Shown: piece by piece, positions 9,801-18,032 of the stretch
How positions within the stretch are numbered: the stretch's first letter is position 1
Layout: each line of letters opens with the position of its first letter
Assembly: GCF_000515255.1 (NCBI RefSeq)
Contig: NZ_KI911559.1
Location: forward strand, 3,228,693-3,292,692
Direction of reading: 5' to 3'
Source of the DNA: Rhodovibrio salinarum DSM 9154
GTDB lineage: Bacteria; Pseudomonadota; Alphaproteobacteria; Kiloniellales; Rhodovibrionaceae
Length of the DNA: 64,000 bases
Notes under the pieces: generated by a model
The model's database searches: none
Seen by the model: only the letters and a program-made list of their open reading frames with translations
Told to the model about the DNA's origin: nothing
Position numbers and translations under genes: made by a program

Positions 9801-12800
9801 AGTTCCCTGCTGCTCGGGTCCGGCAGTCAGGTCCGCTACGTGCCCGGCAACACCGGTGAGACGGCGACCTTCGCCTTCCGCGCCTGGGACCAGACCAGCG
9901 GCACCGCCTCGACCAATGGCAGCCCGCAGAGCGCCGATACCTCGGTGATTGGCGGCACGACGGCCTTCTCCACCACAAGCGCCAGTGCCAGCCTGACGGT
10001 GACGGAGATCAACGACGCACCCACGCTGACCGCGAGCGGCCAGAACCCGGCCTTCCAGGAAGGCGACGCCGCGCCGGGGGCGGACCTGTTCTCCGGCGTG
10101 ACCGCCTCGACTGTGGAGAGCGGCCAGAGCTTCTCCGGCCTGAGCCTGACGGTAACCAACCTAGCCGACGGCGCGGGCGAGATCCTGCGCCTGGATGGCT
10201 CGGACGTCGTGTTGACCGACGGCACCAGCGTCACCACCGCGACCAACGGCCTGACCGTCGATGTCTCCGTCACCGGCGGCACCGCGACCGTCAGCTTCAC
10301 CGGGGCCAGCCTGTCGGCCGCAGCCTTGCAGACGCTGGTCGATGGCCTCTCCTACCGCAATACCAGCGACGCCCCGACCACAGGGGCGAACCGACTGGTG
10401 ACGATCACCGGGGTCACGGACAGCGGCGGCACGGCCAACGGCGGCGACGACACCGCCGCGCTCAGCATCGCCTCCACCGTCTCGCTCACGCCCGTCAACG
10501 ATCCGCCCGTCATCGGCAACGTGGACGGCGCCAGCAGCTCGGTCGTCGCCGGGACCGGCAACGCCAATATCGACCTGTTCGATACCGCGACCGTGACCAA
10601 CCCGGACAGCGCCGACTACAACGGCGGCTTCCTGACGATCGCGCAGACCAGCGGCACCACCAACGGCAACTGGGGCCTCGACGGAACGACGGCGACCGCC
10701 GGGGGCGATGGCACGATCGCCGCCGGGGAAACAGTCGCGGTCGGCGGGGTGAGCCTGGGAACCGTCGACGCCACGGCCGACGGCCAAGGCGGCAACGCCC
10801 TGACCATCGCCTTCGACGCGAACGCCACCTCGAGCAACATCCAAACCCTGTTGCAGGCGCTGACCTATGGCGCGCCAAGTGCTCTGGGCGCCCGTACCTT
10901 CGATCTGACCCTGAACGACGCCGACGGCACCGCCAACGGCGGCGATCAGGACACAGCGGTTTCGTTCACCGTCTCCGTCACGCCCAATCCACCGATCATC
11001 GGCAATCTGGACGGCGACAGCGTCACGGTCGCGAACGGCACGGCCATCTCCATCGATGTCGGCGGCAACGCGACCGTGAGTGATGCGGACTCGTCGACCT
11101 TCGACGGCGGCAACCTGACGATCGCGCGGACCTCGGGGCTGTCCGGGGACTTCTCGCTGACCGGCAGCGGCGCGACCGGCGTCAGCTCCGGCCCCAGCTC
11201 CGGGACCGCCGACGGCACGATCGCGGCCAGCGAAACCGTCTATGTCGACGGCGTCTCCGTCGCGACCGTCGCCGTGGGCTCCGACGGTCAGGGCAGCAAC
11301 GACCTGGTGCTCACCTTCAACGCCAACGCCACGCCGGCCCGCGTTCAGAGCCTGATCCACGCGCTGCAGTACAGTTCCTCGGCCGGTGGCAGCCACACCT
11401 TCGATCTGAACGTGAGCGACTCAGCGGCCGGCCCCAGCCAAGCGACCTCGAGCGCCGCCAGCTTCACGGTCGATGTCGACTCCGTGCCAGTGAACACGGT
11501 CCCCGGCGCGCAGACCGCAACCGATGGGCAGGCGCTCGCTCTTGGCGGCATTTCGGTCGCCGACGCGGACAGCGCCAACGTCACCACGACCGTTGCCGTG
11601 CCGGGCGGCGACGGAACCTTCCAGGCAAGCGCCAGCGGCGGCGCCACACTGACGGGTGCCGGCACCAACAGCCTGCAGATCGCTGGGACGGTGGCGGACG
11701 TCAACACCACGCTGGCAAGCCTGACCTACAGCCCGGCGGTCGACGCCACCGGCACACAAACGATCACGGTCACCACCAGCGACGGCTCGAGCGCGCCCGG
11801 CGGACCGAACACCGATGTCGACACGATCACGGTCACCGTCTCCGACCGGCCGACGCTGGCGAACCTGGACGGCGACACCGTGAGCTACAGCGAGCAGGGC
11901 GGTCCGGTCGCGCTTGACGCCGGCGGCGACCTGACACTCGGCGACAACGACAGCGCCACCTTCACCGGCGGCAGCCTGACCTTGGCCTACCAGTCCGGCC
12001 AACAGGCCGAGGACCGGCTGGTGATCGACACCAGCGGCACGGTCACGCTGTCTGCCGGCCAGAGTGCGGGCAGCACGGTTTCCATCGGCGGTACGGCCGT
12101 AGGCACACTCCAGCCTGGCGCGACCGGCGGCTCCGGCGAGGGGATGACGATCACCCTCGGCGCCGGGGCTACCCCGGCGCGCCTCGCAACCCTGATCGGG
12201 GCGATCGGCTATGACAACACGGCTGGCGATACGCCCAGCGCCGGCGACCGCACGATCCGGGTCACGGTGGACGACGGCAGCAGCGCCGGCGCCAGTGACC
12301 CCGCCGACGTGACGGTCCAGGTGACAGCCGTCAACGACGCCCCGACCGCCAGCGGCGTCCCGACGACGCTCACCGCGACCGAGGACGTGGCCAGCAACGT
12401 CGACCTGACCGGCCTGACGCTCGGCGACATCGACGCCGGGGCGAACCCGATCGCGCTCATCCTCAGCGTCGACGCCGGCACGCTGACCGCCGCCTCCGGC
12501 GGGGGTGTCACGGCCGGTGGGACCGGCTCCGACACCCTCACCTTGACCGGCAGCGTTGCCGACCTGAACGCCTTCCTAGGCTCAGCCAGCGCGGTCGCCT
12601 ATACCTCCGCGCCCGACGCCAGCGGCACCGGCGCCGCGACCCTCACCCTGAACGTCAACGACCAAGGCCACAGCGGCAGCGGCGGCGGTGACGTCCTCCT
12701 CGGCAGCGCCAGCATCAACGTCATAGCCGTCAACGACGCGCCGACGGTCGACGCCGCCCCTGTCGACCAGACGGCCACAGAAGACGCAGCGTTCGACTAC

Positions 12801-13811
12801 CAGTTGCCGGCGAATACGTTCGGCGATAGCGACGCAGGCGACACCTTGACGTTGACGGCAGAGTTGGCCGACGGCAGCCCCCTGCCCGGTTGGCTGAGCT
12901 TCGACCCGACGACCCGCACCTTCTCCGGCACGCCCGGCGACGGCGACAGCGGGACGCTGAACGTGGCCGTGACCGCGACGGATGCCACAGGCGAAACCGC
13001 AACGGCTACCTTCGCGCTCGCCGTCGAACCGGGCGGGGACCCGGTGAGCCCAACGGTCACCCCCCTGACCCGCGGGCCGGTGCAGGTGACGGTGATCGAC
13101 ACAGGCGGCGAGACGGTACTCGTCGCAACAAGCAACCAGTCCGTATCTGGCAATGCGCTGGCCGCGATCTTGAACACCTTCGACAAAGGCAACTCCCCGC
13201 TGGCGCAAACCTTCCGGCAGGCTTCCAGCAACGCGTCGGATGTACCCAGCCAGACGCTTCAGACGGCGCTGGGCGACCCCACCACCCGGAGGGCGCTCGC
13301 CGACATCAACGCCCTCAGCGGGGAGGCGTTGATCTTCGATGGCGGCCAGTGGCAGCCGCTGAACCTGGAAACACTGCTGCAGCTGTTTAACGTTGCCGAG
13401 ACATCTGCGGCGAACGATACGCCCAACAGCCCAGTTCAGGACCCCACGCCAACCAACGCGCTTGCCACGTCCAAGCCACCAGCGGCGAACACCGGTGGGG
13501 CTGACAACAGCGCTCCCGCCGGGGACTCGCAAGGACCACTCGCGGCTGGCCGCCTAGCCACCGGCAACGACCATAGCGACGCGGTCCTGGCCACCGCCCG
13601 GGCAACAGCCAAGGCACACTGGCTCGACGCCGCGATCACCGCCCTTGCGGCGGCTGAGCCGCTCGACAGCGGCGCGCCGGAAACAACGCCACAGAGCCAC
13701 TCGACCCCAGGCGCAACTGGCGGTTTCAGCGATCAATTGCGCGCACGCGCCGGCGCATTCGACCGCGAAGCCGCTGCGTTGGCCGACCAGCTCGCCGAAG
13801 TGGCGAGCTAG
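6882..13811 (+). CDS. Giant LEPR-XLL/DUF4347 repeat surface protein
   Basis: The 2309-residue protein has these parts: an N-terminal region with the LEPRLLLDAA motif (residues 58-67, the LEPR-XLL signature of exported giants); an acidic spacer; a DUF4347-like domain (about 118-280) with AVHVVGHGAVG and DILLYGCYVG; a lectin-like stretch (about 285-455); then about 1600 residues of Ig/cadherin/VCBS-like modules. The modules are joined by repeated NDAPT-type linkers and end in a He_PIG-type module with LPGWLSFDPTTRTFSGTPGD. A low-complexity tail of about 250 residues follows. No Sec signal peptide and no RTX nonapeptides are visible. Start could be 6882 or an internal ATG at 6951; neither has a strong Shine-Dalgarno sequence. 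The four following genes form its likely export apparatus. Probable cell-surface or secreted adhesin. Confidence 0.88.
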   Translation: MEQADFKTCRRRAPTKEIGTTKLMTKVFRDAGRTLPAQVASHTPDALAETDALFALALEPRLLLDAAAAATAADTAEDGGGSDGSTDTSAVDQGDAPHTSKAAAGDELAAQTLAKGAGELVFIDTGVSGWETLADAVDPSAELVLVDANADGLQVMADTLSGRSEVQAVHVVGHGAVGAFQLGRATVTTESLSNYSAQIEAVGNALSAEGDILLYGCYVGADGAGSAFLQALADATGADVSASEDLTGASNLGGDWDLEAAVGSVEASSLIDSSSGFTGTLAVSDENFDGRGFIDVTSPSTTIGDWIFGASASNRMATPSQAEAPYNLNVDEGASDRNLVWNINGLNLTDFYFTSADGSDFTLSSFDFGAGSGSSMSLTISGLRDGSTVVSAESVNLSSSDSTGNITYTQKGSTSGGDYGTLTFGAAFNNVDRINFSFSAAAVPEIDNITVSLSDTTAPTLTSIERQTPSTGVTNADSLTFRATFSEGVQNVSTDDFTVSGGSTASVTGVSQVNATTYDVTVSGGDLAAFEGTVGLDVASGQDIADTAGNAFGGAEPATDETYTLDNTAPSLSVPDLVTASDSGSSDSDDLTSDTTPTVEYTAETGTTVEIDWDDGNGFVAAGTGNGSAQQATLASAYASDGAKTITVRATDGAGNVSSQTHTITLDTQAPTVATNTGVSVNEGGTVTVGSSALAASDTVDTDANLVFNLTGTTHGALALNGSTLSNGNTFTQADIDNNRITFVHDGSETTSGSFAFTVQDTAGNVLGGQSASVSVTLQNDNTPVASNDTDTTNENSSISRNAANGVIDPNDTDGDTNASLSVTTVNNGTTSVGAGVQIAGDNGGLFTINADGSYAFDPNGEFDDLASGSRATAVTYTLSDGATSDTATLTVTVTGLNDAPTLTGGTATLSGTDENTTSGGTTVASILTDTGYADADTGASSGIAVTGVSANGTWQYSTDGTVWTAFGAVNTSSSLLLGSGSQVRYVPGNTGETATFAFRAWDQTSGTASTNGSPQSADTSVIGGTTAFSTTSASASLTVTEINDAPTLTASGQNPAFQEGDAAPGADLFSGVTASTVESGQSFSGLSLTVTNLADGAGEILRLDGSDVVLTDGTSVTTATNGLTVDVSVTGGTATVSFTGASLSAAALQTLVDGLSYRNTSDAPTTGANRLVTITGVTDSGGTANGGDDTAALSIASTVSLTPVNDPPVIGNVDGASSSVVAGTGNANIDLFDTATVTNPDSADYNGGFLTIAQTSGTTNGNWGLDGTTATAGGDGTIAAGETVAVGGVSLGTVDATADGQGGNALTIAFDANATSSNIQTLLQALTYGAPSALGARTFDLTLNDADGTANGGDQDTAVSFTVSVTPNPPIIGNLDGDSVTVANGTAISIDVGGNATVSDADSSTFDGGNLTIARTSGLSGDFSLTGSGATGVSSGPSSGTADGTIAASETVYVDGVSVATVAVGSDGQGSNDLVLTFNANATPARVQSLIHALQYSSSAGGSHTFDLNVSDSAAGPSQATSSAASFTVDVDSVPVNTVPGAQTATDGQALALGGISVADADSANVTTTVAVPGGDGTFQASASGGATLTGAGTNSLQIAGTVADVNTTLASLTYSPAVDATGTQTITVTTSDGSSAPGGPNTDVDTITVTVSDRPTLANLDGDTVSYSEQGGPVALDAGGDLTLGDNDSATFTGGSLTLAYQSGQQAEDRLVIDTSGTVTLSAGQSAGSTVSIGGTAVGTLQPGATGGSGEGMTITLGAGATPARLATLIGAIGYDNTAGDTPSAGDRTIRVTVDDGSSAGASDPADVTVQVTAVNDAPTASGVPTTLTATEDVASNVDLTGLTLGDIDAGANPIALILSVDAGTLTAASGGGVTAGGTGSDTLTLTGSVADLNAFLGSASAVAYTSAPDASGTGAATLTLNVNDQGHSGSGGGDVLLGSASINVIAVNDAPTVDAAPVDQTATEDAAFDYQLPANTFGDSDAGDTLTLTAELADGSPLPGWLSFDPTTRTFSGTPGDGDSGTLNVAVTATDATGETATATFALAVEPGGDPVSPTVTPLTRGPVQVTVIDTGGETVLVATSNQSVSGNALAAILNTFDKGNSPLAQTFRQASSNASDVPSQTLQTALGDPTTRRALADINALSGEALIFDGGQWQPLNLETLLQLFNVAETSAANDTPNSPVQDPTPTNALATSKPPAANTGGADNSAPAGDSQGPLAAGRLATGNDHSDAVLATARATAKAHWLDAAITALAAAEPLDSGAPETTPQSHSTPGATGGFSDQLRARAGAFDREAAALADQLAEVAS

Positions 13812-14055
13812 GACAAAAGCACCAAGAGCCACTGCAGACGCTCGCGGGCGCTTCGAATGGCATCGGTAACTTACGGCAACCTTCTTGTGCTGGGTTGGGT
13901 GCCGCACTTGGTTAGAGCAAATGCGTCCGTTGACAGTCCTTGGGTTAAGGTCTTTGAGAAATAAACCCTATATGATTCACCATTCATTTACCCTTAACAT
14001 ACAATATTAATGATATTGAAAACCTGAACGAAAAATCCAACGAGGGTATATACAA
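13812..14055. promoter_or_regulatory. AT-rich leader before the export genes
   Basis: About 240 bases separate the giant gene from the TolC gene. The second half (about 13,960-14,040) is markedly AT-rich for this genome, so a separate promoter for the export genes is plausible. No hairpin terminator was found after the giant gene, so read-through is also possible. Confidence 0.4.
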
Positions 14056-15624
14056 GTGCAGGTTCTGAGCATGGACCGCCGACAAAGACTGCGGTCGGGT
14101 ATTGCGATTGTCGTTTCAGGCGTAATGCTTGGTGCTTGCGCGATCCAACCGGAACCGTTGACGGGGAGCGAAACGCAGGCGCGGATCGAATCGGATCTGC
14201 AGGTGATGTTCTCCGAGCAGGAGCCGATCGACGGCCCGCTGACGCTGTACGAGGCGATGGCCCGGGCGGTGATGTACAACCTCGATCACCGCGTCGAGGT
14301 AATGAACGAAGCGGTCAGTCAGAACCAGCTCAACCTGTCGCGCTATGATCTCCTGCCCCAACTGGTCGCGGAGGCCGGTTACCGCAGCCGCTCCAACGTC
14401 GACGCCTCATCGTCCGAAAACATCGAGACCGGCCAAGAATCCCTCGTCCCGTCGACCTCGCAGGAGCGGGACAGCTTCACCGCCGACCTCAACCTGAGCT
14501 GGAACATCCTCGACTTCGGCGTCAGCTATTTCACCGCCCAGCAGCAGGCTGACCGGGCGATGATCGCGTATGAGCGGCGGCGCAAGGTCCTGCACGGCAT
14601 CATCCAGGACGTTCGCACGTCCTACTGGCGCGCGGTCGCCGCGCAGCGCCTGCAAGACCGCGTCGGACCATTGCTGGAACGCGTGGAGCAGGCACGATCG
14701 GATTCCGAGCGGATCGAGCAGCTGCGCCTGGACAGTCCGCTCAACGCACTGAACTACCAGCGCACCGTGCTCGACGCGAAGCGCCAACTGCAGACGCTGC
14801 GCCAGGAACTCGCGCTCGCCAAGATCGAGCTGGCCACGCTGATGAACCTACCGCCGGATCAGGACTTCACACTGGCGATGCCCGAAGAGGACGTCGTCAT
14901 GGGCGCGCTCGCGCTCGAACCGGCGGAACTGGAAGAACTCGCCCTCGCCTATCGCCCCGAACTGCGGGAGGAGGATTACCAGTCGCGCGTCTCGGCCGCC
15001 GAGACCCGTAAGGCGCTGGTGCGCTTCCTCCCCGGCCTCGAAGTGTTCAGCGGGCTGCACTACGACAGCAACGATTTCCTGGTGAACAACAACTGGGCCG
15101 ACTACGGCGTCCGGGTGTCCTGGAACCTGCTCAACCTGCTCTCGGCCCCGGCACGGCTGGAACGGGCGGAGAGCCGGGAGGAACTCGTGATCGCCCGCCG
15201 GCAGGCGCTGTCGATGGCCGTCCTGACCCAACTGTACGTCTCTTATCGGGGCTATCGGATGGCCGAGGAGGTGTACAGCACCAATCAGGAAGTGGCCGAC
15301 GTCGAAGAACGCATCCTGGAGCAGCTGCGCAGCAGTCAGCAGACGGCGACCGGCGGCGAACTCGCCGTGATCCGGGGTGAACTGAATGCCCTGGTTGCCC
15401 AGCTCCGCCGCGACCTCGCCTTCGCGCGGGCGCAGAACGCGCTGGGCCAGATCTATGTCACCGTCGGCGCCGATCCGCTGCCTGAGACGATCGAAGCGGC
15501 CGAGGTCGGAACCGTGGCCGCCGCGATCCGGGAGACCATGCGCGGCTGGCAGGACGGTGACCTGTTCATGCGCTCAACCCGCATGGATGTCGGCGCCGAA
15601 CAAGGCCTGCCGGATATCAGCTGA
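14056..15624 (+). CDS. TolC family outer-membrane efflux lipoprotein
   Basis: The 522-residue protein begins with a lipoprotein signal (GIAIVVSGVMLGAC, lipobox LGAC, cysteine 28 from the GTG at 14056). An alternative ATG lies at 14071; GAGGG nine bases before the GTG favours the longer form. The mature part has the TolC pattern of long alpha-helices with internal duplication: SQNQLNLSRYDLLPQLVAEA in the first repeat, and VSAAETRKALVRFLPGLEVF in the second, each followed by a membrane strand. It would form the outer-membrane tunnel. With the two HlyD-type genes and the M50/HlyD gene downstream it completes a trans-envelope channel, presumably for the giant protein upstream. Confidence 0.88.
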   Translation: MQVLSMDRRQRLRSGIAIVVSGVMLGACAIQPEPLTGSETQARIESDLQVMFSEQEPIDGPLTLYEAMARAVMYNLDHRVEVMNEAVSQNQLNLSRYDLLPQLVAEAGYRSRSNVDASSSENIETGQESLVPSTSQERDSFTADLNLSWNILDFGVSYFTAQQQADRAMIAYERRRKVLHGIIQDVRTSYWRAVAAQRLQDRVGPLLERVEQARSDSERIEQLRLDSPLNALNYQRTVLDAKRQLQTLRQELALAKIELATLMNLPPDQDFTLAMPEEDVVMGALALEPAELEELALAYRPELREEDYQSRVSAAETRKALVRFLPGLEVFSGLHYDSNDFLVNNNWADYGVRVSWNLLNLLSAPARLERAESREELVIARRQALSMAVLTQLYVSYRGYRMAEEVYSTNQEVADVEERILEQLRSSQQTATGGELAVIRGELNALVAQLRRDLAFARAQNALGQIYVTVGADPLPETIEAAEVGTVAAAIRETMRGWQDGDLFMRSTRMDVGAEQGLPDIS

Positions 15625-15711
15625 CCCGCGCTCGCACCGCCGGCGTGGACCACGTGTCCAGGGCGCGGACACCTATCGCAAGGTAGCGACGATAGCTCTC
15701 AGAGGAACTCC

Positions 15712-16614
15712 ATGCCCGATCGCCGTGCCCGCCCCAAGCCGGTCCCGCTAGGCGCAGGCCTGTTAGCCTTCGTCCTCGCGGCCACATTTGGTCTGGCGGG
15801 GGCCGGCGTTGGCCACGCACAGGAGGCCGCGTCGGAAAGCGCAGGGACGAAGGCGCGGACCTTTGCCGACACCCCCTCGCTGAACCGCCTGCTGGATCCG
15901 GAAGACGGCCGCGTGAGCGCAGATGGGACACTCGGCGCGTACGAGGCCCGCGCGCTGATCGAACCTCGGGCCGAAGCGATCCTATCCAGCGAAATCGGCG
16001 GACGCATTCTGAAGCTCCCGGTCGAAGAGGGCGAACGCTTCGCCAAGGGCGACGTCTTGGTGGCTTTCGATTGCAGCTTCCATCAGGCCGAGTTGCGCGC
16101 GGCGCGCGCCGAGCTGACCCGGGCCCAGCACACGTTGGAGAACAAGGAGCAGCTGGCGCGCCTCAACTCGGTCGGTCAGCTGGAGGTGGCGCTCGCCCGG
16201 GCCGATGTCGCCAAGGCGCAGGCGCAGGTTCAAACCCGGCAGCTCTACATTGACCGGTGCCGCTTGACCGCGCCTTACGACGGCCGGGTCGTCGAACGGC
16301 CTGTGAACGTCTACGAGACCGTCGGCAAGGATCAGGAACTGATGAGCGTGATCGCCGCCGGCGATCTCAAGATTCGCCTGATCGTCCCCTCGCGCTGGCT
16401 CGCCTGGCTGACGGACGGGCAAAGCTTCCAGCTTACGATCGACGAAACCGGCAGCACCCACAGGGCGCAGGTGACCACGATCGGCGCACGCATCGATCCG
16501 GTAAGCCAGACCGTGCCGATCAAGGGCACACTGCGCGATCACGACCGATCCAAGACAGGTCTCCTGCCGGGGATGAGTGGTACGGCTCAGTTCGCGCCAC
16601 CCAGCGACGGTTAG
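15712..16614 (+). CDS. HlyD/RND-type periplasmic adaptor subunit
   Basis: A signal peptide (LGAGLLAFVLAATFGLAGAG, cleaved near GHAQ) is followed by the adaptor fold: a split lipoyl domain (SSEIGGRILKLPVEEGERFAKGDVLVAFD), a short coiled-coil hairpin (about residues 125-175, QAELRAARAELTRAQ onward), return lipoyl strand (CRLTAPYDGRVVE), and a beta-barrel ending in GLLPGMSGTAQF. At 300 residues it is short for the family. AGAGGA lies six bases before the ATG. It would bridge the inner-membrane M50/HlyD protein to TolC. The operon continues 77 bases later. Confidence 0.87.
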   Translation: MPDRRARPKPVPLGAGLLAFVLAATFGLAGAGVGHAQEAASESAGTKARTFADTPSLNRLLDPEDGRVSADGTLGAYEARALIEPRAEAILSSEIGGRILKLPVEEGERFAKGDVLVAFDCSFHQAELRAARAELTRAQHTLENKEQLARLNSVGQLEVALARADVAKAQAQVQTRQLYIDRCRLTAPYDGRVVERPVNVYETVGKDQELMSVIAAGDLKIRLIVPSRWLAWLTDGQSFQLTIDETGSTHRAQVTTIGARIDPVSQTVPIKGTLRDHDRSKTGLLPGMSGTAQFAPPSDG

Positions 16615-16691
16615 GCCAGGACGCCCCTCCGGCTGCGGGTATTTGCCCAGCCGGAAACCGAAAGCCCCCGGGATTACCCGGGAGAGGCCCA

Positions 16692-18032
16692 ATGCAAGCG
16701 ACCGATCCCAAACTCCGCGGCTTTTCCACGTTCCTCCAGCTCGAGCGGTCGGCCCGCCATGCCGAGAGCGTCGAGGCGCTCGGCTTCGTTGCGGTCAACG
16801 AAACACGTCGGCTGCTGAATTTCCGCCAAGCGGTGCTGGCGGCCGGGGGAGAGTCCAGCCGGCCACGCGTGCAGGCCATCTCCGGCGTTTCCGTGCTGGA
16901 GCGCGACGCGCCCTTCGTGCACTGGACCGAAAAGCTGCTGGCCGACCTGGCGGGCGCAACAACCGCGCGCCAGGTCCGGCGGATCGGTCCTGACGATGTC
17001 CCAACCAAGCATCAGGCCGGCTGGACGGAATTCGCCGCCGGGCACGCGCTTTGGGTCCCGCTGATTGCGCCCGATGGCGAGATGCTGGGCGTGCTCTGGC
17101 TAACCCGGGACGCCGCCTGGAGTGATGGTGACCTCGTGCTCGCCGAGCGGTTGGCGGATTGCTACGCCCACGCCTGGCGCGCGCTGGCTGGCCGCAAGGC
17201 GGGCCGGCACACACGACGCTGGCCACGCGTGGCCGCCGCCGTGGCAGGCATCGGTCTGCTGGCCGCGCTCGCGATTCCGGTGCCGCAAAGCGCCCTGGCC
17301 CCGGCCGAAGTCGTGGCGGCCAAGCCACGGGTGGTCGCCGCGCCGATGGACGGGGTGATCGCGCAGGTGCACGTCAGTCCCAACCAGTCGATCGCGCCCG
17401 GGCAAAAGCTTTTCTCCTTCGACGCGACCGAGCTGGAGAGCCAAGCGGCGGTCGCCCGACGCGCCCTGGCAATCGCGGAAGCGGAGCTGCGCCGCGCCAG
17501 TCAGGGCGCATTCGCCGACCGGGAGGAGACCGCCAAGCTGCGCGTTCTGGAAACCAAGCGCGATCTCCGCGCCGCCGAACTTGCGCAGGCGGAGGAACGG
17601 CTGTCACGCGTGACCGTCACTGCCGAACGGCCGGGCGTGGCGATCTTCACCGATCCCAACGAGTGGGTCGGCCGGCCGGTGCGCACGGGTGAACGGGTGA
17701 TGCAGATCGCCGACCCCAACGAGACGCGTCTGCGCATCGACCTGCCCGTCGCCGACGCAATTCAGCTAACCCGGGGCGCGCAGGTCGCGCTGTTCCTGGA
17801 CGTGGCGCCGCTGCAGCGGGTGCCGGCCAAACTGGCCCAGGCAAGCTACGAGGCCGCGAAAACGCCGGACAACATCCTGGCCTACCGCGTCTACGCCGAC
17901 TTCCCGACGGAGCTGCCATCCCAACGGCCCGGTCTTCAGGGGACCGCCAAACTGTACGGCGAAGAGGTGCCGCTGGCGCTCCATCTCTTCCGCAGACCGC
18001 TTGCAAGCGCACGTCAATGGCTGGGGTTATGA
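16692..18032 (+). CDS. GAF-like/HlyD fusion membrane adaptor
   Basis: The start was set at 16692, preceded by GGGAGAGG and followed by the first recognisable domain; the open frame extends further upstream only because it overlaps the previous gene. The 446-residue protein has a cytoplasmic GAF-like N-terminal domain (about 25-165, with GHALWVPLIAPDGEMLGVLWL), one membrane helix (about 178-196), and a HlyD-type periplasmic part: lipoyl strand (MDGVIAQVHVSPNQSIAPGQ), coiled coil with ELRRASQGAFADREET, and return strand (VTVTAERPGVAIF). A cytoplasmic sensor-like domain on an adaptor is unusual for ordinary type I secretion. Its TGA overlaps the next start as ATGA, so translation is coupled. Confidence 0.82.
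   Translation: MQATDPKLRGFSTFLQLERSARHAESVEALGFVAVNETRRLLNFRQAVLAAGGESSRPRVQAISGVSVLERDAPFVHWTEKLLADLAGATTARQVRRIGPDDVPTKHQAGWTEFAAGHALWVPLIAPDGEMLGVLWLTRDAAWSDGDLVLAERLADCYAHAWRALAGRKAGRHTRRWPRVAAAVAGIGLLAALAIPVPQSALAPAEVVAAKPRVVAAPMDGVIAQVHVSPNQSIAPGQKLFSFDATELESQAAVARRALAIAEAELRRASQGAFADREETAKLRVLETKRDLRAAELAQAEERLSRVTVTAERPGVAIFTDPNEWVGRPVRTGERVMQIADPNETRLRIDLPVADAIQLTRGAQVALFLDVAPLQRVPAKLAQASYEAAKTPDNILAYRVYADFPTELPSQRPGLQGTAKLYGEEVPLALHLFRRPLASARQWLGL

Noticed and set aside
6882-13811. RTX-type calcium-binding repeats in the giant protein
   Set aside because: No GGxGxDxUx nonapeptides were found; the repeats are Ig/cadherin-like.
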